A program made the translations under genes and the position numbers. Below are positions 38,685-50,145 of a stretch of 64,000 nt of DNA, in pieces (positions within the stretch are counted from its first letter, which is position 1; each line of letters starts with the position of its first letter). The notes below the pieces were generated by a model. It saw only the letters and a program-made list of their open reading frames with translations, had not been told where the DNA came from and did not search any database. Source of the stretch: Loxodes magnus (lineage: Eukaryota > Ciliophora > Karyorelictea > Loxodida > Loxodidae); the NCBI GenBank assembly GCA_946699065.1, contig CAMPDV010000140.1, positions 248,001 to 312,000 on the forward strand, given 5' to 3'.

Positions 38685-40721
38685 ATGGCCAATTGAAAAA
38701 TTTCAATAAGCTTTATTGTCGTTTGTCTGCTATCCCTTGTTTTTTATTTTTAGTTTTAGAATATGAAAAAAAACTTTTCGAGCCTTTAATAGATAGACAT
38801 TTCAAAATCCAATAGGTTCGATGAAAAAACACATTTCAAAATGGTCAAAAATAAATAAAACTTTTTCGATAGAAACTTGAACTAGACACTTTAGATTATA
38901 AGATAAGCTCCTTTGGATGATGGATTCTAGATCAAAATAAAACCTTAACATTAGTTTGTGATTTATGGTCCGATGAATTCCTTTGATTACCCAGAACTCC
39001 ATATTTCACTTTGAATCAAGTTCGATTTTAATAATACTCTTTAATCGTAAGAAAAGAGTGATTCAAAATAATAGAATAGATAAGCCTTTCAAAGCACATA
39101 AAATAAATTTTATGCCATCTTAGGAAATAAATTGGAAGGCTGTGGTTCTCTTAGTTACTACTGAGGGTATTTTTTATATCTTGTTAATAAAAATGATCAA
39201 TCATGATAAATTCTTCTCGAAACTGGCTCAGATAAAGGCTGCTAAGAAATTTGAATTGATACCTAAATAGAATAATAAAAGTGATATAACATACAACTTC
39301 TTCTAACTGCACTTGGAACTTCTTTCTTTGATAAATAAGAAAACTTTAATAAACCGAAAGCTTAACTGAGAGTAAACGAGAAAGTGGTATCAGTATACGA
39401 AAGCAGTTATTATCGACTAATGTAGACAGGAATTCATTTTAAACTAGGAGCTCAAGTTGTTCAAAAATATTAATTGGACAAGGAAATTTTTGAGAAAACT
39501 GGAAATATGAATTCGTTTTACCTTGCAAATTTTTATATAACTAATGAATATTAAATTTTAAGCTAAAAAATAGAAGAAGATTCAGCTTTCAAAAGTAGTT
39601 TTGTTGAATATTTATAAGTGTTAGTTTTTAGGGAAACTTTTTATTCTGGATTTTATTATAAAGCCAATAAGTTATAAATACTTGAAAACGCATTTAAAAT
39701 AAATAAATAACATTTTGGGTCTATTTTCAATAAAAGATTTAATCCTTCTATAAAATATAAAATTAAGTGCTAAAGCTTTACTTTTAAAGAAGATGATCCT
39801 GAGTTATATGAGTAAATCAAAAAATAATATGATGACATTATAACCCAACGTTAACTTAATGCTGAAGAGCTATATCCTATTCTTATGCCTGTTTATAAAA
39901 GACATTATATTTTATAAGAAGTCCTTCAGAGTCTAGAAGCAGCTGATAGCATAAATTAAACAATAATTTTAATATCTCAAGACTGCCGAGCTCCTTAAGT
40001 TGAAAAAGTAATCAACAACTTCAAAAATAGAGGCATTCTTAATATCATTCACATTCAACATCCATAAATAAAAATTCATAAATGATTCATTAGAAATTAA
40101 AAAGCGGATGAATTTAAAGAAGCTTCAAATGCCTTTTTTTTATTTAACTTAACTTTTGAATATCTCAAGGCAAAATCAGCTTTATGATGCGAAATGGATA
40201 TAGTGATGTCGAAAGATTTCTACGAATACAGCAAATGAGTAAATCGAAAGATAATTCATAACGATAAATGAGGAAAGCGAATCGGATTCGTAACTTTAAC
40301 CTAAGAAGCTAGAAATTTTAGCGATTATAAAACTTTATTTTAATTTTAGATTGATAAACCTTTTTAAAGAAGAAATTTCATCATCCCTAGATATATTTGG
40401 CCTGATATTAAGCATGATTTTTCTGGATGTGATTGAGTGAAAAGAGCATTTTGGTATCTGAATTCAGTCTTAAGAAAAACTATTTTAAATCCACTTTTAA
40501 CTCGAGGAAAATATGGGATTTAAGTTGAACAAGATCTTTTAAACACAACATAAAATTATTAGATTTGATAAGAAAACAAATATATAAAATTGCTTGATTT
40601 TAAAGTGGATTATAATAAAGCCTAACCTTTCATAATTGAAGACATTGATTTTGATCATCTTAACAGGAGTCAAGCTTTTTCTTGGGATTTACAAATGGAA
40701 ATTAATTATGGAGAAATTTAA
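38685..40721 (+). CDS. GT3: LamG plus GNT-I-like glycosyltransferase, about 678 aa
   Basis: Third paralogue, opposite in orientation to GT2. ATG 38,685 starts MANWKISISFIVVCLLSLVF (Trp4 = TGA), a signal anchor, then a stalk, the LamG-like domain (YPELHISLWIKF) and the GNT-I-like domain with WCEMDIVMSKDFY at residues 501-513. CDWVKRAFWYL downstream again has Trp as TGA. Alignment with GT1 and GT2 places the natural C-terminus at about 40,718, where the next codon is TAA (40,719), not TGA; the first in-frame TGA is 40,917. Either TAA acts as stop here, or 66 unrelated residues are added, or the original TGA was lost. Blocks almost identical to GT2 alternate with diverged blocks, suggesting gene conversion. 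The Met replacing an acidic residue is shared with GT2. Confidence 0.65.
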
Positions 40722-40919
40722 CTGAAATTAATTATCATTATTAATGTAAATATCTTAAATAACTTTTATATATTAAAGATAAAATACTACGATCATGCTT
40801 AGCAATTATAAGGGCTTATATTTTTAAACTTTTTATAATTTAAACTTAAATTTATTCAATTTTCACTCTTATAAAGTTAGTTTTTATTATTTCTTAAGAA
40901 AAATTTTTTTTTTTAATGA

Positions 40920-41275
40920 AAAGAGAATAAAAAATGTCAGAGTTAATAAATTATAGTTAAAAAGCTAATGAAATTTTAGTTGCTGATTTTAAATCTCCAT
41001 ATCTTTTATAAAGAAAAAATAAAAGCTCAAAAACTTCTTATTTAGAACTGCTCTTCACATTTTTAAGAAAAATTTAATAAGCAATAAAATAAAAATCTTT
41101 GGATAAATGCCATTAAATTAAAATAAATTATTGAAAATAAATAAAAAAATAAGCATTAATGAGATTGAATTTTACATAATTTTATTAATTTTGTTAGAGA
41201 TTTAGTTTAGTAATATAATAACTAGAAATTTTATTAAGAAAACAGAAATTTAGATATAAGATAAAAATGGAATAA
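40920..41275. other. AT-rich spacer
   Basis: Between GT3 and repeat C1; nothing recognised. Confidence 0.5.
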
Positions 41276-41590
41276 ATAAATAAGATTATAGAGCGCGTAG
41301 AAGCTCATTGGCGCGCAGCTCTTTACAAAGATTTTTAAAGTTAAATTTTTTAATTTGAAGTCTTCTACAGTGCTAACATTCCCTTATGAATCTTGCCTTC
41401 TATAGGGCCGATATCGGAATGCATTCTAAGAGACCATAGTATCTGGCATCTTTCATCATTAAAACTACTTTATATCTCTTCAGTCTTGTCTTCTCTTTTT
41501 TCCTACCAAAATTCTACTCGACTCTTTGCCATAGGGTATTTGCTGGTACCAGATTTTAAGTTAATCTCATATGGAGAATAAATTCTCCCT
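41276..41590 (-). repeat. SINE-like repeat family C, copy C1
   Basis: Minus-strand element of about 310 bp homologous to 49,834-50,145. Shared blocks include TGAAAGATGCCAGATAC and GAAGACAAGACTGAAGAG. It ends at low coordinates in the common tail (AAGAGCTGCGCGCCAATGAG, then CTACGCGCTC and TTTATTTATT). It starts near 41,590 with GGGAGAA. Any coding frame across it is accidental. Confidence 0.75.
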
Positions 41591-42401
41591 ATTAAAATTT
41601 AATAAAAAATAGCATTAAATTAATTTTCATAAATCATAGTTGCTATTTAAAACTAATTACAGCATGTCATTTTTTTAGAGTGAAAGAGTCACTAAAAGGA
41701 ATATTTAGAAGCGATAAAAAAATTTAAAAAATTTAAAAAGTTTAAGAAAATTTAAAAACATTTAAAAAGATTAATATAAAAATTATAAAAAAAATTAAAA
41801 TAAATAGCAAATATTAAAGAAGCATAAATAAAATTCTTTTTTGATCATAAAAATAGCTGAGCTAATATTGCTTACTTTATTTTATTATAATAATGGTAAT
41901 AATTAATTAGAATGTTTGAGGCAAAAGTTCTAGTAGATGTACTCTTTGAACGGCCTTTTTAATTGATATAATAGGGATATTATGTTGATCAGTTTCTGTA
42001 AATAAGAGTTACTATGAGTGATGTATGCATACTTCATAATCGTTGACATCAAGACCTTACCTTGATCGAATAATTTTACAGTTGTATTTCCTTTAAGATT
42101 TTGGATTCAATCAAGCATCTCCTATTATGGAAAACCAAAAAATTAAATTTTTTTGAATAAGTAAAAAAACGAAGCTTATAATAAAAATAATGGATGAATA
42201 TTATTTTGAGTGTCTGGGTTTGGCTCTTATTTTAGAGAAATCTCTAAAAATATTATAAGTAAATTAAAATATTTAATTTTGAAAACGAACTGCAATAAAT
42301 GATACAAAAAACAATAAAGAAGCATATAGAAATATACTGAAAGAATGTAAATAGGCTATGACTTTTTAAATTTAGTGAACTAAGATATTTCTTAAATTCA
42401 T
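41591..42401. other. AT-rich stretch, nothing recognised
   Basis: No supported gene. A slightly less AT-rich patch near 41,920-42,130 has no recognisable homology. Confidence 0.45.
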
Positions 42402-42455
42402 AAATAAATTGGATTTTAGAACGCGTAGCACCTCATTGATGCCCAGCTCTTATAG
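42402..42455 (-). repeat. isolated 3' tail of a SINE-like element
   Basis: Only the common tail remains (AAGAGCTGGGCATCAATGAG then GTGCTACGCG and an AT-rich run). The body is missing, consistent with 5' truncation during reverse transcription. Confidence 0.65.
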
Positions 42456-44130
42456 TAATAATAATTTTAGGAATATAAAAACAAAAGAACTAGAAAAAAA
42501 TGCCTGAGTTATTTAAAAAATATGTGTTAATTATGATAGAATACTTAGTAGTTTTAAAAAATAGCAATTTTAAAGAGAATATAAAATTTTTAGTATAAAA
42601 ATATATGCTAAATTTTTTACATTTAAATATCTAAAAAAAGAAATTTTAAAAATTACGAAATTTCAACTAAAATTATATAAAAGAATTCTTAAAAATTAAA
42701 TAAAAATGTAAATAATATTTCTTCAAATTTAATATAATAATAAAGTTAAATTAAATCGGGTTTTTAATTTATATAAAGGAAATATTAAAAAAATTATAAT
42801 AATTTAATAATTATTTGCTACTTTTTTAATTTTACTATATCTTTTAATAGAAATATTCTTAGTTTAAATAATAAGATAAATCTAAAAAGGGATTTATTGC
42901 AAAATCTTTTTATAATTTTTAAAAGGGTTTTATGAATTAAAATTTTATACTAATTAAAATAAAAAAATAAAACAACTTACTGAGAAATAGCTATTAAAAT
43001 TATTGTAGCAATGCTTATTTTTTATATTTTAACAACTTTTTTAATTTTTAGAGAAAAATGTAAATAAAATTTTATAATAAATTAATAAAATAGACAAACT
43101 AATTTATTAAAGAAAAAAAATGTTTAAACTTTTAACACAGTAAGTTGATATAAATTTATTAATACATATTTCTGAAAATTTAAATATTTAAAATCAGCTA
43201 AATAAATTTAAAATATTTTAGGTTAAAGCATTTTTTAATAGAATAATAATATAATCAAATGATTAAATAAAAACTAAACAAATTTTAAAAGATATTTATT
43301 GATGCTAGAGTTAAATAACTTTTTGAAAAAATACTCTATCATTGAGAGTATATTTTTGATTATTTAATAAAAAAGTAAAAATGCCTTTGATGTAAAAATT
43401 TTCAAAACTTCTCTCTTTGGTAAAGTTTATTGGAAAGATAAAATAGATTATGGAAATTTGATATGGCTTATTTGCTTTAGAAAGCAATTTAAAAATAGAA
43501 AAATAAAATTTTTAATTTTTGATAAATTAATTAAAAAATAGCTTAGAGCATTATTTTATTTAAAAGCATTAGTTTGCTTAGCATTTTAAACGTAAATTAT
43601 TTAATTATATAAACTTAACTTAAAATTAAAAAATATTATGAAAAAAGAAATTATAAGATTATTGCCTTTATAAAAAATAATTAAACAATTAAAAACTATT
43701 TACTTTATAAATGATAGTTAATGCTCATTTATAAGCTTATTACAATCTATATTATTAAGAATAACATTTAATTTTGAATTAAATTTATTCAAATAAAAGA
43801 TTTTTAGAATTTAGTAGAAATAAAAATATAAAATAATAAAATATTAGAAATAATACTAATTTTAATATATCTAAACTATTATGAAAATTAAGAAATTAAA
43901 ATTATTAAATTAAAAATTTTATTTCTATGAAAAATTAATATATTTTTTATAAAATCAGTCAGAATAATACTATAGCAAGGATTAATATAGAATATTTCTT
44001 GATTTATTTCAGATTTAAATTATTTTAAATTTGATTAGAAAGTATATAATTTTAAAGTTTTTCTCTTTAAAACTTAATAAAAACAAAATTTCTTGAGTCA
44101 TTTAAGGAAATTATCTAATAATATGATTTG
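42456..44130. other. AT-rich stretch, nothing recognised
   Basis: Very low complexity, no supported gene. Confidence 0.55.
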
Positions 44131-45112
44131 ATATCTAAATATACTTAATTAAGTTAAATTTAAGTTATTCAGAGAAGGGATTGTTTTCTTAATAGTTTCC
44201 TACTCCCTATCCAACTGATAGATACTTGAACTCTTGGTGGTCTGTTCCTCCAGTCACTTTAAAGTCTTCGCAGTGGATTGCTCCGAATATTGCTTTTCTT
44301 CCTATAAAGATTCCCACTGCTAGTTGGGTAGAATTAGGTTAGTTCGTTTCAAATTTTCTTTTGGATCTCTTTTCTTTATCTGCATTTCCTTCAGAGATGG
44401 TTTATTCTTCCACAGATAAAACATTTTTTCTTAAAGTATCTTTCTTTAGTTAATTCGATTTGTTTATTCTAGACCTCTTCCAGCTCCATTGGAACGGAAT
44501 GTGCTGTCTAGATCTTGATATTCTCCATTTTAAGGTTAATATTGCTTTCAATTTTCTCTAACTTGATGTGCATGCTCTCGTTCATATCATATAGATATTC
44601 CAACTGCCTGTCGAATTCGTCAATTCGAATATTCATGGCAGCTTAGTTTTTGTTTCTAGGAGCATGCATCTCCTCGTCGTCCAGGTGTCATTGTTGTTTG
44701 GGCAAGCTCCATAACCTATTTCTCTAGGTCTTAGTTATTGCTAATTAACGCTATAATTAATTTAGCCATTTCCTCTTTAGCCATTCCGAGTATTTGTTCC
44801 TTGTTTATCTCACCGAGGTCCATGTATGGTGAGAAGTTCCGAATTTGCGTCTGAAAGTCGCTTATCTTCTGCTTCTTTGGAAGATTTTCCGTTGAGGTAG
44901 TAGCATGGCTATGTTTCTGAGGCTGTCTGGGAGGAGTTGTTTAGAGTTATTTTTAGGTCTTCTGGGGAGAATGTTATTATTAGAGGGTCTAGGTTTGGGT
45001 TTTAGTCTTTAGAACTTCCTGCTTCCTCTCCTCCTTTTAGACTTTGGAGGAGGTGGTGTAGAAGCCTTTCTTAAGACCTTCCATATTATTCTATATATCT
45101 AAATATACTTAA
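44131..45112 (-). mobile_element. zinc-knuckle element ZK2 with 18-bp target duplications
   Basis: Element 44,149-45,094 (946 bp), flanked by identical 18-bp repeats ATATCTAAATATACTTAA (44,131-44,148 and 45,095-45,112). One minus-strand ORF begins at ATG 45,084 (MEGLKKGFYTTSSK), has a Pro/Thr/Gln-rich region, coiled-coil segments and a CCHC knuckle (CFICGRINHLWRKC, Trp = TGA at 44,391-44,393), then a basic tail. A small frameshift seems present in the middle, around the segment that resumes at MNESMHIKLEKIE. The 18-bp duplication is long enough, even in AT-rich DNA, to be a real insertion footprint. This copy is diverged in sequence from ZK1, ZK4 and ZK5 but keeps the layout. Confidence 0.8.
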
Positions 45113-45639
45113 ATTAATTTTTGAGATTTTCGTCTTATAATAATACAATTTACCTATTAACCACATATGTTTTTTCATTAAAGATACTTTTTATATTTAT
45201 CTAGTTACTTTTATTCATATCCTTTTTTAGTTATTAAATAAGAAAGTTTTAAAAAATAATAGATTTAATGGGCCGCATTTTAAATATTTACATTTTTTAA
45301 TTGAAATAACTATATAGAAGACTTAGTATAAAACAAAATAAATAACTGGTATCTAATTTCCTTTACAGCTAATGCTACAAATTTAAAATATCTAACTACT
45401 TGGAGCTTTTTAATTTTAAAGTAATATACAATAATCTAATTATAAAATGATATAATTAAAAAAATAAAAATAATTTATATTTATCTTTTATTAACATTTT
45501 TTATATTAATAGATTGAATAAAGAATTTTTGAAGGATTATGTTATAAAGTTGGAATTAATTATGATAGAATAAAAAATAATCTTTAAAAGAAAATTTTAC
45601 ATTTATAGAATGAAAGCACATGCTATATAAAGCTAGCCA
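45113..45639. other. AT-rich spacer
   Basis: Nothing recognised. Confidence 0.5.
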
Positions 45640-46038
45640 TCAAAAGGTTTCTTTCATCTGAAAAACTAAATTTAAAGTAAGAGACTTTGAAAGTGATAAA
45701 TAATAATAATAGTAATTAATTTACATAGCTTTATCTTTAATAGATTGCCATGGTTTATAAACAAATTCTCAGATCAGTTCCATTTTTTTCTAATTTTATC
45801 TTGTAATTTTGTTTATCTTCACATTCTTCTAATTCTTCTTCAATCTCTCCATCATCTCTTCATTGGTTAAACTTGAATCTAATTTCTTCATTAAATTTGC
45901 TATATGTTACAATCTTTGGTTAATTTAAATTTTCCTATAATTGTTTTGCCATTTTTCTATTGCCATACTATCTGTAGCCTTCTTTTATCCTTCTCAATTA
46001 CTATTCTATATTATTTTTAAATTAAGAGACTTATTCAT
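45640..46038 (-). CDS. small unknown protein, about 132 aa
   Basis: ATG 46,038 to TGA 45,640 on the minus strand. The frame reads MNKSLNLKIIQNSNWEGQKK (Trp = TGA), then MAIEKWQNNYRKIQ, a charged helical part SSLTNEEMMERLKKNQKN and MELIWEFVYKPWQSIKDK (one Trp = TGA). G-starting codons and acidic/basic alternation support coding up to about residue 110; the last 20 residues may be spurious. No family is recognised. It lies just beyond the TGA of the coiled-coil membrane protein on the same strand (about 480 bp), but nothing links them. Confidence 0.45.
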
Positions 46039-46519
46039 AAATTTATGAAAATCAAAAAATATCAATTAAGACTTTAAAACTAAATACGATTTTCCATCTA
46101 AAAACTTTAATTAATGTAGAAATATTAAGAAAAATATAAAAATTAATTAATTTTCTTAATATTAACTATCTTTACATTTGCTTTACTCTTTAAATCATAA
46201 TTTATTAAATTAGTATTAATTATTGAAACTAATTAAAAATTAGTTCCCTTTATTACAATTTTAAAATAAAATAAATTTTAGTAATTTATAAAAATTAAAA
46301 TTTTTTAAATGATAGTTGATTTATTTATTTAGCAAAAGCATTTTATTATTTAGTTTAAAGTAAAATTTTACTATTAAATTAATTTATTATTATTTCATCT
46401 TTCTATAAATTATTTAGTAAAAATTATAGTCAAGTAAATAGTGGATTCTTAGATTATAAAAAAGTTTAAGTTTTTATAATGGTTTATAAAATTAGTTAAA
46501 TCTTTTATTTATTATGAAA
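46039..46519. other. AT-rich spacer
   Basis: Between two minus-strand genes; nothing recognised. Confidence 0.5.
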
Positions 46520-48207
46520 TCAAAATTTTTACAGAGTTTATTTCTCTTCTTGTTTATCTCTTTCCTGGATTTGCTCTTCTTGACTCTAATTTTTATCTTA
46601 GCTTTAACTCATTCTATTTTCATATTCTTATTAAAATTAATTTTAATTTTAATACTATTTTTGAATTAAATCCTCTTCTTGCATTTAAGTTTTAACATAT
46701 ATTACCTTAGTAAATGAAGAATGTGGCTTTACCTTTTAATTTTCCTTTTCAGGCTGCAAATCTTCTACTATACTACTAGTGAAATTTACCGCTGAATTTT
46801 GATTTTTTTCAATTAAATTGCTTGCATCTATGCTATCTTCATTAACTAATCCTATTTAGGAGTTTTTAATACTAATAAGAGTAAATTTATTTTTTAGTTT
46901 GCTTAGCATTTAAGATTATTGCTTGGTTGGAATAAAATCCCTGTCTAAGGTACTTTTGATGTTCTTAATTAATTGATCCCTTGAAATCTAAATTCTTTAG
47001 TTTTATGCCTGAATATGGTTATCTAGCAATTTAGGATTATTTTTTAACCTAAAAGCGAATCTAAACAAATTCTAAGAATCAGGCTTAATTTGCTTGAGTA
47101 GAGTTCTTTGTTTAGATATAATGATAGATCCTAATATGCTTATTACTCCTATACCCACTACTAGCATTACTTACAAAATTAAAACTTTTTTCTAGTCTGC
47201 ATTTATAGAAATTGCTGCTATAGTAGAAACATAGGAAATAAGTAATGAAGCTATAAGAATATTTAGAAAGTTATCTATTTAAATTTAAGTAAAATTTCTA
47301 ATTTTATTAAAGTTTTGACATAGTGAATTATTTACTCCTATCATTTAAGCTTAAGTAAACTTTAATTATCATTGGCTTCAATTTGAATTTCTTAATTAGT
47401 TTATATTTCATCTATTGAATTGACTTAATTCTCATATTTTTTCTATTATATCTAAATTTCTTGAACTATACTAATTATTTCATCTGTTTAAACTATTTAG
47501 TTACTGTAATAAGTGGAGAAGTTTGTTTAAGTAATTTTATGAACTAGTTATTTTGATAGCATTTTTTTGTGATATTGTTATATATCAGATTTGATTGACT
47601 AAAAATTGCTCTATAATAGTTTATATTTCTAATAAATTTTATTTATATAAGTTTTATAATATATTTTGTATATTTCTTAGTTACTTACCAATGTTTCAAT
47701 ATCTCGTTCATATTTTGCTTTTATATTAATTAGCATTTCATTTAATTATTGGTTCTTATCTATTAGTCTTTATATATTATGTTTAATTTCTTTTATTTCT
47801 AAAGTAAATAAGTTCTCATTAGATTAATTAATTATTTGATTTTATATTACATTTCTTAAATCAGCAGTTTAATTTTAAGGTTGTTTGCTCTGAAGATCAG
47901 GTAAATAATGATTATTTGAATTATCAGGATTAGTAATATTATTTTATTTCTTATTTGAAATTTAGCAGAATTGTTAATTAGTATTATTTAAAAATTAATC
48001 TTAAGTTTATGTTATTTTTGAATACCATAAAAGGATATCTTTATTTGAATTTTAATTAGGATTTTAAGGTATATCTTTAGAATTCTAACTATCTAGGATA
48101 ATATCTTATTTTTAGAAAGATTTCTTAGGTAATCGTTTCGTATCTCTCGCGGTATTATTTTAGGCGGTTAATCTGTTCCTCTATTTATAGGTTGATTTCA
48201 CTTTCAT
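46520..48207 (-). CDS. coiled-coil protein with two membrane segments, 549 aa, one intron
   Basis: I do not recognise a family. ATG 48,207 opens MKVKSTYKQRNRLTAQNN, a basic Asn/Gln-rich N-terminus, followed by a long coiled coil (about 110-290, e.g. LEIKEIKHNIQRLIDKNQQL), two hydrophobic segments (about 302-322 NILIASLLISYVSTIAAI and 334-356 LILQVMLVVGIGVISILG) and a hydrophilic Gln/Glu-rich C-terminus ending at TGA 46,520. A 38-nt intron (47,298-47,335) is needed: without it the coiled-coil frame and the membrane frame do not connect, and with it they join as LKLKWQENFTQIQ. One Trp there is TGA. The two close membrane segments after a coiled coil suggest a membrane-anchored tether, by inference only. 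The start lies about 280 bp from the end of the eEF1A remnant. Confidence 0.6.
47298..47335 (-). other. 38-nt intron in the coiled-coil membrane protein
   Basis: On the minus strand it begins GTAAAT and ends AATTAG. Removing it restores one frame between the coiled coil and the membrane segments (phase 2). Its size and ends are like the 35-nt intron of the WD40 gene. Confidence 0.6.
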
Positions 48208-48489
48208 AATACGCTACAATTAATATCCACGTTGAAGAGAGTTCCTAAGTAGTTTTAATGGGACGCGTATGAATTTGTTTTCCGGTTTTTGACTACAATT
48301 TTTAAGTAGTTACCTTAATAAATTTATTATTAGGTTTACTTATTTAATTTGTAGTTACTCCAAATCTTTCGTTTGGAGATTTTAATGCACCTGCTTATGC
48401 TTTTCCTATGAATTTGCAGCTTCTTTTAAATTAATTAAAGAAAAGTCACTATTAAAGACTAGTGAATTCTATATTTCGTCCATTTTTTT

Positions 48490-49416
48490 GCACTAAAATT
48501 TTAATTATTTCTTTTGTCTTTATTAGTTAGTCTTTTATGCTAAATACTATTTAATCTCCTGGAATAGCCTCGGTTTTTTTGAAAGGGATATGTTTCAATT
48601 GACTTTGCCTCAGAACTTAAATTTACAGGAGCGAATGTTTCAATCATACCTAGTCTTAAAATTATTTTTCCTACTGGAACTGTTCCAATACCTTTGTTTT
48701 TATATAAATTTAAAGAGAAATACGAAGTGGCTTATCATAAAGTTTTTTTGGCGGTTAAATATTATCTAAGCACTATAAAAGATTTTATCCTTAATATCAT
48801 TCCATATTATAAGATAATTCAACTATACTATCTCCTACTTAACCAGAAATAGGAGCAAATGGAATTGTTTATGTGTGGTATTCAAGCTTCTTCAAATATT
48901 CTTTACTTCATTCTAAATTTATTCGAACCTTTACTTATTATAATTAACTAATTTATCATCCATTTTATTTATTCCTACTATCATCTGTTTTACTCCCAGA
49001 GTAAAAACAAGAAGAATATGTTCTCTAGTTTGTCCTTCTTTACTAAATCCCATTTCGAATTCTCCTATATTTGCTGATACAATTAGAAGAGCAGTATCAG
49101 CTTAAGAAGTTCCAGTAATCATTTTTTTGATAAAGTTTCATTGTCCTGGAGTGTCAATAATAGTATAATCATGATTTTAAGTTTAGAATTTTCATAAAGA
49201 AACATCAATTGTATTTCCACATTCGCATTCTTATTTAAGTTTATCCAAAATTCAAGCAAACTTAAATGAACCTTTATCTATTTACTAAGTTTCTTTTACA
49301 AGCTTTTGAATATTGGGCTAATCAACACCTCCACATTTATAAATAAGATATCCAGTTGTATTAGATTTACCAGAGTCAACATTACCTATAACTAGCTGAA
49401 ATTAATCCCTTATCAT
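48490..49416 (-). pseudogene. eEF1A-like pseudogene, domains I and II
   Basis: A degenerate copy of translation elongation factor 1-alpha. From ATG 49,416 it has the P-loop [64 protein letters not shown] and [11 protein letters not shown] frameshift near 48,900 then leads to IPFAPISGQVGDS and NMEWYQGQ, a second near 48,710 to [10 protein letters not shown], and a third near 48,580 to EAIPGDQIVF, after which homology stops, so domain III is missing. The switch region RERG-ITID of true eEF1A is altered (ECECGNTID). The invariant Trp positions in FAWILDKL (49,252), SLWKF (49,192) and the M-P-W-Y-K-G-like site (48,797) are all TGA. It is clearly dead, but it is the best decoder of the genetic code in this window. 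Confidence 0.85.
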
Positions 49417-49833
49417 ATTAAATAGCTTTATCTTTTACTTTAATTTATTATTTTCTTAATTATTATCTTTATACTAAGAAACTATAGGATGAATATATAA
49501 AGCCCCATTATTTAATCTATAGAATATTAAATATAATAAAATTAATTTATAATAATAATAATAGAGTTTTAAGATTTCAAAGTAAGCTTATAAAAGCTTG
49601 TTAATATACTTCATTTACAAATTCTAAATTAATTCAAAAATATTAGAGAAAGTGAAAAAAGAGTGCTTTTAGAAGATGTTTATTAGGAAGATTCTAGCAA
49701 TTATTAGTATAGATTAATCTTTTGATAAATTAAGTTTGATTGATAATATTTATGGATTTTATCTATAAGTATAGAAATAGGATAATTTATATTTCTTTAT
49801 ATAAAATAATTGTTTATTATATATTAATTAAAA
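49417..49833. other. AT-rich spacer
   Basis: Upstream of the eEF1A remnant; nothing recognised. Confidence 0.5.
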
Positions 49834-50145
49834 GGGAGAAGCAATCCTCCAACTTAGATCTACTTAAGATCTAGTACTAGGAAGTATCTATGGGTGAAGA
49901 ACCGAACACGAATCTTGGTAGGAGGCGAGAGAAGATAAGACTGAAGAGGTATCAATTAACGTTAATTGTGAAAGATGCCAGATACAAAGATCTCTTAGGG
50001 AGCATTCTGATCATACTATAGATGACAAGATTCACAAAGGAATATTATCACAGTGGAAGAATGTATCAAAGTATTTAAAAAATCTTTATTAAAGAGCTGC
50101 ATGCCATTGAGGTATTGAGTGCTTTTTAATCTTATTTACTTATAT
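49834..50145 (+). repeat. SINE-like repeat family C, copy C2
   Basis: Begins GGGAGAAGCAATCCTCC, contains blocks shared with C1 (TGAAAGATGCCAGATAC, AAGACTGAAGAG), and ends in a diverged form of the common tail (AAAGAGCTGCATGCCATTGAG, 50,091-50,145). No protein frame is supported. Confidence 0.75.

Noticed and set aside
41393-41581. Short plus-strand frame at 41.4 kb
   Set aside because: Lies antisense inside SINE-like copy C1, and copy C2 does not preserve it.
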